In this document: piece by piece, positions 1 through 10,166 of the stretch
Position numbering within the stretch: position 1 is the stretch's first letter
Layout: each line of letters begins with the position of its first letter
DNA from: Halocafeteria seosinensis
Lineage: Eukaryota > Sar > Bigyra > Bicosoecida
Assembly: GCA_001687465.1 (NCBI GenBank)
Contig: LVLI01000043.1
Span: forward strand, 1 to 64,000
Direction of reading: 5' to 3'
DNA length: 64,000 nucleotides
Program-made: the position numbers and the translations under genes
The notes under the pieces: model-generated
Told to the model about the DNA's origin: nothing
Databases searched by the model: none
What the model saw: only the letters and a program-made list of their open reading frames with translations

Positions 1-705
1 GCATTCGCTTCCTCTTGGTCCGCTGTTTGCGACATGCTTCTGGTAATATGCCCTGGGTAATAGACAGACCAATATCAGTTGTTCACTTTTTGCCGTGATA
101 ATTTGCGCGTATCAACTCAAACTCAAAAAATTTGAAATTATCTGACTTCGCTGGTATTTCAAAACAGCAAAATCTTTGTGCCACGTGACCTTTTTTGTAA
201 TTTTTATCCCCCAGGGCAGGGGAGCCGTCTTCGGGGGGAAGGCTACTTTTGTCCGGCTGTGGCCCGTTCTGCGCCGCACAGTTGGCCCTGCCATGCACGG
301 TGCTGCAACGCAGTGGAGGGGAGTGCGCGCCGGCTCTGCCCGCTGGCACCCGCCTTTGAATCGCTCCCTGGGCCGGAGCTGCGCAAACATTTTACGGTTG
401 CGCGCGTAAGAAAGCGTAAAATCTTTCTGGCACATACGGGTATTATTAACAGGGATGCCATATAGCAAAGCTGACCTTTCCAGTGGAGAAAAAAAGAGAA
501 AAGCATTTTATGGCAGCATCCTGCGTTATTGTGCTCTGTGTAAGAGCTTTGGTAATGATGGGTCCGGGTTTCCGGGTCATTTTGGTCCGAAAACACCCGA
601 AATTTCGGGTGTCTTGACGTTCATGTACTAATATTATGCAGTGTGTATTGTTCCATTTTGACCCCTTGAATGTCATTATCGTAGGGAACTTGGTGGGCAG
701 GGAAA
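1..705. other. Intergenic / 5' flank, no gene supported
   Basis: Short ORFs overlap on both strands in the GC-rich stretch around 190-420, but none shows a recognisable motif, splice structure or family similarity. The only distinct structure is a perfect 20-bp palindrome at 593-612, about 95 bp upstream of the next start codon. The far left may belong to a gene outside the window. Confidence 0.5.
593..612. repeat. Perfect 20-bp palindrome upstream of the pyrophosphatase-like gene
   Basis: The ten bases ACACCCGAAA are followed directly by their exact reverse complement. A CCGGGTTTCCGGGT stretch lies about 30 bp upstream and shares the CGGGT core. The position about 95 bp before the ATG at 706 fits a promoter or 5'-UTR element, such as a binding site for a dimeric factor. 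That role is inference; the symmetry itself is directly visible. Confidence 0.6.
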
Positions 706-2532
706 ATGCTGTCAAAACGGTGTATAAGGCACCAAAGGGCCTTGTTTCGGGCTCTGGAGACCCGAACTCGGAGGGCAAAATGGGCCCAAAAAAGCCTTCC
801 GGAGATCTCTTCTAGCGCTTTTATACAAGGTTCCTGGGGAAAACGAGGACTACACGGGTATACAATATCGTCCACAGAATCCTACACGCCGGACGCACCG
901 AGCAAAGTGCGACGCACTTTTGCGGACGCGAATGGCGAAGTGATCAGCCCCTGGCATGATGTCCCCTTCCGTGTAGCTACGGATGTTGCCGAGTATAATG
1001 ACGATACCAACCCTTCTCGTGGTGAAACGGACTCTTTTGACAGTATATTTGACGATGAGGATGAGGTAGGAAGCCATTTACCGAGGACAGATGATGGAAA
1101 TCGAGACGAAATGATCCAGAAAGGGACCGGGTCACTGCTACATAATGTGTGTACGAACCCAAAACATCAGGAAAGGGTGGTTGATGTGGCATATTTTGAA
1201 CCTTACAACCCTCTTTACTATACTACCGATACGTCCGGGAACCGACGGCTTCACTTGGTGCCACCGAGGTTCCATATTGGATTCGTCCCGCAGACCTATG
1301 CGCACCCATTGCAAGCTGATCCATTGGTAGGACAGGACTTGCGAGGGAATAACGCTGCTTTACAGACCATTGACTTATCAGACAAAAATGCATCGTCGGG
1401 AGATGTATATGCTCTCCAAATCTTGGGAGCCGTCGGCGTTACGGATCCTCACAGGAGTAGAATACAATGGGTGCTACTCGGGGCTCGTCCCACTGACAAA
1501 CTAGTGGAAGAGTGTCGACCAAATGGAGAAACGACACCGGATATAACAAACGCTTCTAGTTTAACCAAGAGGCGTGTAGAAGATATAAAGCATTGGCTGG
1601 TCACGCAGAGATTGCATGAAAATGGCCCCGAGCTGCCATTAGCTGCACGTGGGAAAGTGTTCTCTGCTTTAGAGGCAATGGACATTGCCCGTCGGCACAA
1701 CGAAGGTTGGTGTGAATACGTCCTTCGTGATAGGATTCATGAGTTTCAGCGTCCCAAATATGGTTACGAAAACCTTTCTCTTGCCTTAGAAAAACCGTGG
1801 CGACCTCCAATAGGTTGGGAGCCATACCAAAGCCCGTACTTGCCACCAGAGTACAGATATAAACTTACGAAACCCCGGGATCCACTAGACTACTATACAT
1901 CTCGGACCCAGTCGATTAGCCAAGATGAAACTCAAGCAACCAAAGAACTTAGTGAAGGGTCAAAACTCAAAGCCAGTAACGAGGGCCCGGAAACCCGTCG
2001 TGGATTTGCGGACCTGTCAGAAGACTTTGGAGAGAGAGTGAGACAGACTGATCCTCGGAAGGCAAAGTCAAGTGAAGAAGCTGACATGGTCGTCTTGGAA
2101 TCTCTAATGAGGGAAGCTCCTTTACATATTCATAGAATGGCTGTTATTCGATTGGCTGCTGCATTACCTGCGGGTGGACTACCTTCTTCGGATCGTATTT
2201 TGTATGAATATCAGCAGGCAATGTCCCTCGCAGGGGGATCTGGCGGATTTGTAGAGGAGGCAGACAGCTCAGGCATTCGCTCTGATGTGTCGGAGCCCGG
2301 TATGAGCATTCATGGACATGAAGGCGTAGGTCCCAATACTCCGAGGACCTCGCTGGAACGAGATGCGCCTTTAGCGCGAGCGCAAATACATGAAGCAATG
2401 ATGTTAGAAACCCGGCAGTCAGGGAAAATTTCTCCCCGAATTCAAGGAGTACGGGAGATGTTACTCAAAGCATCTCCTCAGCCTGATTGGTTCAACGATA
2501 ACTTTCCCTCTCAACAGCCTTCCGTCAAGTAG
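706..2532 (+). CDS. Mitochondrial inorganic pyrophosphatase-like protein, probably catalytically dead
   Basis: Single-exon ORF of 608 aa. The N-terminus (residues 1-30) is rich in Arg/Lys/Ser and nearly free of acidic residues, as in a mitochondrial presequence. Residues about 75-310 follow the family I soluble pyrophosphatase layout: GEVISPWHDVPF near the start (family: SPWHDIP), FVPQTYAHP in place of the PQTWEDP strand, then GDVYALQILG and GVTDPHRSRIQWV. The metal-binding DxDPxD signature (GDNDPID in active enzymes) is replaced by GNNAALQTID, and the later Asp/Lys cluster is also largely lost, so hydrolysis of PPi is unlikely. About 280 residues after the domain (from about 325) are not found in ordinary pyrophosphatases of roughly 280 aa. 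It may be a structural subunit of a mitochondrial complex; that is inference. Confidence 0.7.
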   Translation: MLSKRCIRHQRALFRALETRTRRAKWAQKSLPEISSSAFIQGSWGKRGLHGYTISSTESYTPDAPSKVRRTFADANGEVISPWHDVPFRVATDVAEYNDDTNPSRGETDSFDSIFDDEDEVGSHLPRTDDGNRDEMIQKGTGSLLHNVCTNPKHQERVVDVAYFEPYNPLYYTTDTSGNRRLHLVPPRFHIGFVPQTYAHPLQADPLVGQDLRGNNAALQTIDLSDKNASSGDVYALQILGAVGVTDPHRSRIQWVLLGARPTDKLVEECRPNGETTPDITNASSLTKRRVEDIKHWLVTQRLHENGPELPLAARGKVFSALEAMDIARRHNEGWCEYVLRDRIHEFQRPKYGYENLSLALEKPWRPPIGWEPYQSPYLPPEYRYKLTKPRDPLDYYTSRTQSISQDETQATKELSEGSKLKASNEGPETRRGFADLSEDFGERVRQTDPRKAKSSEEADMVVLESLMREAPLHIHRMAVIRLAAALPAGGLPSSDRILYEYQQAMSLAGGSGGFVEEADSSGIRSDVSEPGMSIHGHEGVGPNTPRTSLERDAPLARAQIHEAMMLETRQSGKISPRIQGVREMLLKASPQPDWFNDNFPSQQPSVK

Positions 2533-2960
2533 TGGCCAAGCTGCTGGAAAATAGGGAAAATATACGGTGGGACCGTGTATTGTTAGTACTTACAGTAGGG
2601 TAGTTGATAGAGTGTTGTTCAATTTATTCCCTCCTTCCGCAAATCCCGGTAGTGGACACGTGTTGCACATACGGGCGCCAATTTCCATTTCCTGTTCGTT
2701 TACTCCAGTCCTCGTACCATCCATTAAAAATCGCTTAGTCCACACTTTGCAACCGTGAACCAATTTTTAATCTTCTCTTCTTTGCCTTATGTACATTGAT
2801 TAGACTTCCACACCAAGTTGAAGTTGGAGTATCCCGTAGTGGGGTTCATCTAGGTCATTAAGTTTCTACAGTATTGTCGAGTACAATCAAACCAAAAAAA
2901 AAGAAAAAAGGTTTCATTTCGTTGCTGCTTGAGAGTACCGCCATCTGAGGAGTGCTTTGA
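2533..2960. other. Intergenic region with A-rich tract
   Basis: No gene seen. An A-rich tract (about 2892-2910) lies 50 bp upstream of the next start. The region must hold the 3' end of the preceding gene and the promoter of the DUF4349 gene. Confidence 0.4.
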
Positions 2961-4157
2961 ATGGACACGGAAAAAAACGAGAGCAGTATGCCTGGACGTC
3001 CATTCCCGGTAGGCGGGGCTAACGCCTTTGAGTACTTCATGACGCGGACGCTTTCGATTCCTCGCCCTTACGTGATGTCGACGCTACTTTCGGTGTTGGT
3101 GCTCACGGGGATAATTTCGTTCGGCATTGTGCATAATGCCAATAGCACATCGCTTTCGTCGCCGGCGGCACCGGAAACGCAGTTTGTCAATGGAAAGAGT
3201 ATGGGAAGTTACGCGGAAGATGGAAGCCAAGGTGAAACGGATGCTTTCACTACCATGGAAGCGCCTGCGTTCCAGGGTGAAAGCATGGAATCCCAGTCTT
3301 TCAAACAATCTGCGCGCAGGCGAAGTGGAGGAGTAGCGAGGTCGTCGGAATTGAACATGGCGTCGACGTCCGGAGGTGCTGGTCCAGGTCCCAGACGGGA
3401 TTCAACTCAGAACCCGAGAGAAGCTGGAGGTACTCCTTCTTCCATGTTCATTTACCAGGGAAGTGCTACCGTAGATGTACGCAGAGATGCAGATATGGAA
3501 CAAGTGATGGATGAGGTTCAGCGCTACGTCGAAGGAAATAAAGGCTACATCGAAAACAGAAACCTCGACAAACCGCGGCGAAACAACCTGGAATTTGGGT
3601 CGGCATCTGCTCATATGACCGTTCGGATTCCATCGGATAAGTTCTATACCTTGTTCGATTGGTTATCGCGTAACTGTGTTGGAGTTGAATCATTGGGCGC
3701 TCAATCAATGAACACCCAGGATGTAACTCAAGAATACGTGGACACCGAAACGCGCTTACGAGTGAAGCGCAATGCCATGGAACGATTTGAGCAGATTATG
3801 AGCAAAGCCACAACCGTACAGGAAACACTGAATGTTCAGAGAGAAATGAATCGCCTAACAGAAGAAATTGAAAGCCAAAAGAGGCGCCAACAGTGGCTCG
3901 AAAAACAAGTATCTTTATCCACTGTAACACTGTACTTCCGCATGGCTCCCAAAGCCGATGAGCCTCCTCGCGATGATGGTGGATGGCATCCCTGGAGCAC
4001 GATTCGCTACAGCTTTAACTTATGGGTTCAAGGAGCTCAATGGTTTATCGATTTTCTCATCGTTTTCGTCGTTGTTTTGCTACCCGTTTCTCTGATCGTT
4101 GGCTTGGTGGCTTATTTCACTCTTAGGCTCATTCATCCTCCGACTGCCCAAGACTAA
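2961..4157 (+). CDS. DUF4349 domain membrane protein
   Basis: Intronless ORF of 398 aa. A hydrophobic segment at about 38-58 gives an N-terminal membrane anchor. Residues 70-165 are low-complexity and Ser/Gly-rich. Residues about 168-345 match DUF4349: a beta-rich start (ATVDVRRDADMEQVMDEV), a strand with VRIPSDKFYTLFDWL, then VTQEYVDTETRLRVKRNAMERF and a long coiled coil (TVQETLNVQREMNRLTEEI) closing with the typical WLEKQVSLSTVTLYF. A second hydrophobic helix at about 360-390 is followed by a short polar tail. The family is best known from bacteria and its function is unknown; the two-helix layout with an extracytoplasmic coiled coil is typical. Lack of introns and the bacterial family suggest possible horizontal origin. 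Confidence 0.8.
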   Translation: MDTEKNESSMPGRPFPVGGANAFEYFMTRTLSIPRPYVMSTLLSVLVLTGIISFGIVHNANSTSLSSPAAPETQFVNGKSMGSYAEDGSQGETDAFTTMEAPAFQGESMESQSFKQSARRRSGGVARSSELNMASTSGGAGPGPRRDSTQNPREAGGTPSSMFIYQGSATVDVRRDADMEQVMDEVQRYVEGNKGYIENRNLDKPRRNNLEFGSASAHMTVRIPSDKFYTLFDWLSRNCVGVESLGAQSMNTQDVTQEYVDTETRLRVKRNAMERFEQIMSKATTVQETLNVQREMNRLTEEIESQKRRQQWLEKQVSLSTVTLYFRMAPKADEPPRDDGGWHPWSTIRYSFNLWVQGAQWFIDFLIVFVVVLLPVSLIVGLVAYFTLRLIHPPTAQD

Positions 4158-4403
4158 CTCAGAATGGAGAAAGATCGAAGACAAGATGCCCAGCGAATAG
4201 GTTACATTAATCCAAGTGGAAAAGGTCATTGAGGTCATTTTAGGGACACCTCAGGGTTGGCTGACAACTTCGGCCACACCGGCATCACATTCGATATACA
4301 ACTCCTTTTCATACACACTCGCGGTCCAACAACGGTTGAGGTCTTCGCTCCATTTCCGTCGGACAGGTATCGTAGTTCTATATATCAAGCACCTTGGATT
4401 AAG

Positions 4404-5735
4404 TCACTTCCGTCGTTTCTTTTGTTGTTCTTCGAAGGCTTTATCCACTGTGCGACACAGGCGGCTATTTTGACAAGACTTTAGGAGCCCCTTTCCCAAC
4501 ACAGGATCATATCGATCTCCCGGATTAGGTGGCGTATTGAAGCGGCTGATTCCACTCGGTTCAATCGATCTCACATCTATTTTGATTCCGCCAAGATACT
4601 GTCTAATACCGTACGTTGTATAAGCTCCTACTACCTCGTCTGATAAATTGAACACCTTCTGAATGTGTTCCGCAATTCCCGCGAAAGCTCCTTTTCTCCA
4701 GAGCTTGGACGAGAGATACGCCTCAGCAAATGATTTGTATAACCAACAGTCCACGTAAATGTCACTACCAGGTTCTATGATATTGGTCTCAGATAGTTCT
4801 TTCCGAGTTTGCTCCTCTGCCTCACTATCCAATTCTTCGAGAGGAATATGTACAGGAATTCTTGCAATCTCGATGCCCGTTATGTAGTAGAAGATTTCAC
4901 GTTTGATGCTTGCTTCCACGGCTTCCAAAGGGTCTTCAGCAAGTTCAGTCACTTTGGCGTCCATAATATCATCCAGCAAACATTCTGTGCAACAAGCGAG
5001 AGCATTCGAATACATAAAGCCGAAGTAGGCTTACTCTCTATGTTCTGATACCGACGTACCGATGACACGAGCATCTTGGGCGGGCAGTTTATCGTAATTA
5101 TTGCCTCTCTGTGTCGGTTCGGTTGCGCAAAGAGCCTTTCCTGCTTTCTTATTGCGCTGCATATATCGGATGTTTTCAAAGCACGTATACAAGAAACCAT
5201 GCAGCGCGAACTGCAAGTGCCAGACACAGACCCAATCCAATGGCTTTCAATGAAGATCCGTGTGTAATAATGCATGAGTACGTACTGAGCTCTCATAGCT
5301 TCCACGGTCTTTCCAGTCAAATGGCTTGTCCTCCACATACTCTGAGCTAAAGGTCTTTTTGGGATTCGTCAATTTCTCCCAGAAATAATACCGCTTATCT
5401 TCGTAATCAGCATGGGACTTTGGCTGCCGCCGTTCGATGGGAATATCATACTGCTCCTCTTCCTCGTCTGAACTCTCTGTATCACTGTCTTCCTTCTCTT
5501 CCTCCTCCACTGACGTGTCGGAGGCTTCACTTCCACCAGCGCGTCTGAGGGGGCTCTCATCTCCTTCCTGTGCCGTGGTCGGTCCCTCAGACGAAGCGGA
5601 GGAGGGGGTACCCGTAGCATTCACCTTGTCCGGGGCTTGTTGTAGTTCATGCCGCTGGGAATCCGTGAAGGGGGGCTGGTGGCCTCCGTCCAAAAATAAG
5701 TGGGAAAACAGAAAAGGCTCGGGTAAAGGTTCCAT
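4404..5735 (-). CDS. Conserved-looking protein of unknown function, two exons
   Basis: I do not recognise the family. Proposed exons are 5735-5282 and 4984-4404 (phase 1), giving about 344 aa. The acceptor is good (CTTGTTGCACAG before 4984); the donor GTACTC at 5281 was chosen because it keeps frame, and a GTACGT four bases earlier would not. The N-terminal half is disordered and acidic, with a Glu/Ser run near 90-110. The rest is folded-looking: YYFWEKLTNPKKTF, then YYITGIEIARIPVHIPLEEL, DIYVDCWLYKSFAEAYLSSK and a basic C-terminus. An earlier GTG is in frame at 5753; the ATG at 5735 is preferred. The gene is divergent from the adenosyltransferase gene with only about 80 bp between starts, so the two likely share a promoter. 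Confidence 0.55.
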
Positions 5736-5812
5736 TATCGTTGGGATTGTCACTTTTCATGCCATTCACATGCATACCTGCCCTGGCGTTCCTGGCTGGC
5801 GCAAAATAGACC

Positions 5813-6669
5813 ATGTACCACCGCGTTTCGGTATCAACAATCCGTAGAACTTCCTGTCGACTAACTGTATCGTGTTCCTGTAGACCTTGTGCTTATACGA
5901 CGCCGCCCAAGAGGACAATGGCGTCCCAGTCCAAAGAAGAGCCTCGAAAGATCAAAGTGTACACGCGTACAGGGGATAAAGGGACCTCTATGCTCTTCAA
6001 TGGGGAACGACGTGACAAGAATGACCCCTTATTCATGGCCCTCGGCGACGTGGATGAGCTCAATGCGTACGTGGGACTCGCTTTGGAGCACTGTAAGCTC
6101 TCGGAAGGGGACGCTTTCCAGAGCCTCGTGGGGCAATTAAGCATCATTCAGAGCCGTCTTTTGGACGCGGGGTCGGCCATTGCCACCCCCTTATCGAGCT
6201 CAGGGGAAACGCAGACGAGCCGGGTGGCCTTTGAGGAAGCGCATGTGGATACCTTGGAGCAGTGGATCGATCAAATGGAAGACCAGCTTCCCACTCTTCG
6301 GAACTTTATACTTCCCGTAAGTCTTACGCCGTTTGATTTTGACGTCACGTGACGCACGAGTTGATCAAATGATGTATTCTGGTGCAGTCTGGAGGCCTGG
6401 CTTCCTCCCATTTACACGTAGCGCGCACTCTATGCCGACGCGCTGAGCGCCGTGTGACAGATCTTGTACACAGTGGAGACGTGCCTACGGCGGTCTCGCG
6501 GTATTTGAATCGCTTGAGCGATTATTTCTTTGTCGCAGCGCGATTTGCGGCGCATGAAAATGGGACCCCGGAGCAGGTGTATCAAAAAGGCACGGGTTTG
6601 GCGTCCTCCAGTTCTGAAATGCGCTCCAAGCGCACCACAGGAGACAACAGCACCGCTGATGCCGAGTAG
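5813..6669 (+). CDS. MMAB: Cob(I)alamin adenosyltransferase (PduO/MMAB type)
   Basis: Exons 5813-6316 and 6388-6669 join in phase 0 across a 71-bp GTAAGT...CAG intron, giving 261 aa. The enzyme transfers the adenosyl group of ATP to cob(I)alamin and so makes adenosylcobalamin, the cofactor of methylmalonyl-CoA mutase. The N-terminus (residues 1-35, Arg/Ser/Thr-rich) is a likely mitochondrial targeting peptide; a second ATG at 5917 would remove it. The ATP-binding signature YTRTGDKGTSMLFNGERR is intact, followed by the DVDELNAYVG helix. The second exon carries SHLHVARTLCRRAER, which contains the conserved catalytic-site Arg/Glu cluster, and RLSDYFFVAARF. Length and motif order match the family. 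A methylmalonyl-CoA route is therefore expected elsewhere in the genome. Confidence 0.93.
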
Positions 6670-6975
6670 ACTGAGTATGAGAATGGAACCACCGATGACG
6701 ATAATGACGAGGTAAAAAGGATACTCGTTTAGAGATGCTGCTGTATCTTTCTGACCTGGAACTCGAGGTTCCACGTGGAGCTTAGCTAGCTACTAGCTAC
6801 TATCACGGCGCGTGTATCGCTGGTTCTCAAATCACGCGCTCACAGATTCTCTCCGAGGATCAAGCTTGCTGGGGAATGGATATATCTATCCCCGAGCTCC
6901 TTATAGTGGTTGGCATTCGATCGAGGAAGAGGAATTCACAACTACAGAATTTCGATTCCAGACACAATACTTTGG

Positions 6976-7583
6976 TCATACGTTAAAGGCATTATATAAG
7001 TATGTCCATACTACCTGCGACCGCAATTATATTGAGCATCTATTCATCCAAAAATTTTTGTCGGCCTCCCCTCGTTGTGCATGTATACGTACCAAATAGA
7101 GTCCGAACGATGGCATAAATCCTGAAGTGAGTAGTTCCTTGGTGGACCATTCTGTCTCTTCGGACCCCACTTCTATGCCTAAATAGCCTCGAATATACAC
7201 CATCACAATCAAGAAATTCGCCACCACGTATCTGTATGTCATGGCATGGCATCATTCCGTATCATCCTCCTGGATTCCACCGAGAGAGGAATTCTCGGAT
7301 TCCTTCCTTCGGATTTACTTACGAGAGTATTGCTGGAGCTCCCACGGCACCTGATAAGGCCACAATCACTCCAAGGAAAACAGCCAGAATCTGTCGGGCC
7401 CAATAAATGACGTCTAATAGCTCGGGGAATTCACTCTGCATGGGGGAAAGGAACCAAGTGGAATTTAATGAAAAGGAATTCTCCTCCTTTGTCCCCGCTT
7501 GTATGATATACTAGAAGCCACTACTATATCCTAGTGGTACATACTTTCTCATATTGAGCACCTTGTTCTAATGCCATTGACAT
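6976..7583 (-). CDS. RAB5IF: RAB5IF/EMC6-family small membrane protein
   Basis: Four short exons assembled by hand: 7583-7545, 7435-7323, 7231-7093 and 7014-6976. All junctions are GT-AG with matching phases (0, 2, 0), giving 109 aa. The product has the Rab5-interacting / EMC6 family layout: FPELLDVIYWARQILAVFLG leading into a first helix, a second hydrophobic segment (YVVANFLIVMVYIRGYLG), an acidic EVGSEETEW turn, then KELLTSGFMPSFGLYL and a final exon VVWTYLYNAFNV. Animal RAB5IF has the same order, including the LDVIYW..RQ start and the G-F-M-x-S-F segment. In animals the protein acts with ER membrane-insertion and mitochondrial respiratory assembly factors. The gene converges on the adenosyltransferase gene, with about 300 bp between their ends. 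Confidence 0.85.
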
Positions 7584-7712
7584 GATATCGGGCCATTTTC
7601 GGGCACTCGATGCTGTATGATTAGTGTTGTTCGAGGAGGTCGATTTGTTAGTACTCATTCTGTCCTTTTCTTTTTATTACACTCTATACATAAAGAGAAG
7701 AGCATAATAAAA

Positions 7713-10030
7713 ATGGCGACAATACCAACCCGATATAAAGCTATTTTGTGGCTGAATTTAGCAGGTAGGTCGGGGGAAAAGCGGCCCGATGAAGGCCCCT
7801 TTTGTCACTCTAATGATCCCTTTCCTTCTATATAAAATGGCAAACTTTTGTTGAACTTTTGGAGGAATTGCAGGCGTTATTGCCTTTTCCGTGGGCTTTT
7901 TCATTGCGCGGATCGTGATTAATGGCGTCTATAAAGTCCTTAGTGTGCTCGGATTGCGCTTCTTGCTGGACTGGTTCTTCAAACACACGGAATCGCTACG
8001 GAACGTGTTTCGGCTTCATTTAGGAGAAACTCGCCGGACCCGCGAGAGTTACATTTTTGGTGACACGCCGGAATTGGTTCGAGGATTAGGGTGCGAAGTG
8101 GAGGAGCATTCGGTGTTCACACAGGACGGGTTCATTCTCGGGATCCACCGCATGGTTCTCCCGCCGCTGGAGGAGTACAAGCGCGAGAACTGGAGAGAGG
8201 TCCTCCAAACTCCCGAAGAGGAACAGAAATTATCGGAGGCTTTAGCGTCGACCTCTGCATCTCCTCGTAGAAACGGGTCTCAAATGGGACCGACAAAGCG
8301 CAATAGGGATGCAAGGCCGCCAGTTCTACTTCAGCATGGACTGATGCAGAATTCCGAATCGTTTGTGTGCAGTGGCGAGCACTCCCTAGCATTATTTCTC
8401 CTGGTATGAAAGCATGATGAAGTCTAGTTTGTTCCGCGTTTGTCAATCCACTTTTATGTTACGTGTTTGAACAGGAAGCCGGATATGATGTTTGGCTTGG
8501 GAATAACCGTGGGAACAAATACAGCTGCAATCATATCCGTCTCGACCCACGCCATGCCGCGTTTTGGGACTATTGCATTGATGACCTGGCTCGAGATGGT
8601 ACGCAGTTGAGGAAAACTAGATATAGAAAGAGGACTGTCAAGATGTCTATTTTGTTTCTATACAGATATACCGTCAACTATAGACTACATCTTAAAGACG
8701 ACGGGACACGAGTCCTTGGGATACGTCGGCTTCAGTCAAGGCTCAGCTCAGCTTTTTTCAGCATTGTCATCGCAACCCAGTAAGTCTCTGGGAGGTTGGC
8801 GAATTTTCCACTTGTCAATAAGCAAATGCTTTTTCCTGATCTTTGCTTACATCAGAATTGCAAGAGAAGGTTAACTCTTTCGTTGCGCTATCAGCCGCGT
8901 ACAGCATTGCTGGCCTATCGCCGTCAGTCCTAGCTTCGCTGGTAGAGGCCAATGTCAATTTCATTTATCTAATGTTTGGACAAAAAAGGATGTTAAGTCA
9001 AGCACTAGTATGGCAGCGCATGCTTTCTCCGAGGCAATTTGCGCGGGTAATTGAAATGTAAGCACAGATTTGTGTAGTGCGAATACGTACTCTCCTATAT
9101 TTGAGGAATATTTCGTGCAGAAGTGTGAATTTTTTATTTAGTTGGAATATGGAAAACCTGGATGATCATAGGAAACTCCAATTGTATCAGCACATCTACT
9201 CCTATTCGAGTGTGAAAAACGTGGTCCACTGGTTTCAGATTCTGCGTGAAAAGAGGCTTCAGATGTATCTGGACCCAGCTCAGAAGCCGGGAGCCACGGC
9301 TAGGCCGTATGACATTTCTCTCATTGAGACACCGATGGCTCTTTTTATTGGAGGCTACGATGGCCTGTTAGATATTCCGTCGCTACTACAACATACGCCA
9401 TTGGACACTTACGTTTATTTCGAACCGACATACGAGCACATGGACTACATTTGGGCGGAAGATGCCGTGCTACCAGGGAAGACTTTTGAAAATGTTTTAG
9501 CTTTCCTTAAAGAACATGAGGATACTTCGTCTGTACATGCCGATGAAAAAGCCATGGTCCGCCGCTTTGGGCGAGCGAGGCCTGAACAGTTAATATCACG
9601 GGTACTGTCAGAGGATATGGAAACCAGCCAACTGTCAGGCCTTACTAGCGAAGAGAACGATATGCTTGCCGAGGAAAGGCCACTTGGAGGCTATCTAGAA
9701 TTTCGGCCGATACATATACGTCAAGAGAAAGAAGACCGATACACAGATACTAACAGAGACCGATCGCTGCGGCGTTGGAAGTGGCTCTTGCTCACTCTAC
9801 GTCGGACCAAGATTGACTCAAATAGCGGCGATCCTACCGCAGGCCATAATGTCCTAATAGATACAATGCTTATCCGATCTGTGTATCGGAGGCTCCAACA
9901 TATCCCGGAATTCTCATCTCTCCGTGGAGAAGCTGAAGCAATACTAGAGAACCGTTACGTCAATGGGGGTGAATCAGCAGAAGAAGATTCCGAAGACAGC
10001 CAGTCCTCTGGATCAAAGCAGCGCATGTAA
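7713..10030 (+). CDS. Acid lipase / steryl ester hydrolase-type alpha/beta hydrolase
   Basis: Six exons: 7713-7764, 7874-8403, 8475-8598, 8666-8779, 8856-9057 and 9121-10030. All junctions are GT-AG and in phase; product 643 aa. An N-terminal hydrophobic anchor (about 17-45) precedes the hydrolase. The domain has the lipase-family start VFTQDGFILGIHR, the oxyanion-region LLQHGLMQNSES, and LGNNRGNKYS. The nucleophile elbow is GFSQG (about 257-261), the acid lies in GGYDGLLD (about 417) and the catalytic His in YEHMDYIWA (about 445). This is the layout of lysosomal acid lipase and yeast Tgl1/Yeh sterol-ester hydrolases; membrane anchoring favours a Yeh/Tgl1-like role on lipid droplets or ER. 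About 180 residues after the His form a charged tail. The substrate cannot be read from sequence. Confidence 0.88.
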
Positions 10031-10166
10031 GCATCCTTTAGTTTCCTTACTGACTCAGGTAGAAAATACGCGTGGAATGCCTAGAAATTCCTCAACAATT
10101 GAAACCGATACAAAAATGAGCCCGCATTCCGGCAAGTCATTCATGCAAGGTTGGTTTCTTCTGAGT

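Noticed and set aside
178-465. Overlapping GC-rich ORFs on both strands
   Set aside because: Up to five frames are open at once, as expected of GC-rich DNA; none has a motif or credible splice signals.
6430-6774. Minus-strand frame with a strong hydrophobic helix (YPFYLVIIVIGGSILILSLL)
   Set aside because: It is antisense to the second exon and 3' end of the adenosyltransferase gene, begins with GTG rather than ATG, and no splice junction links it to the RAB5IF gene, which already has a fitting last exon.
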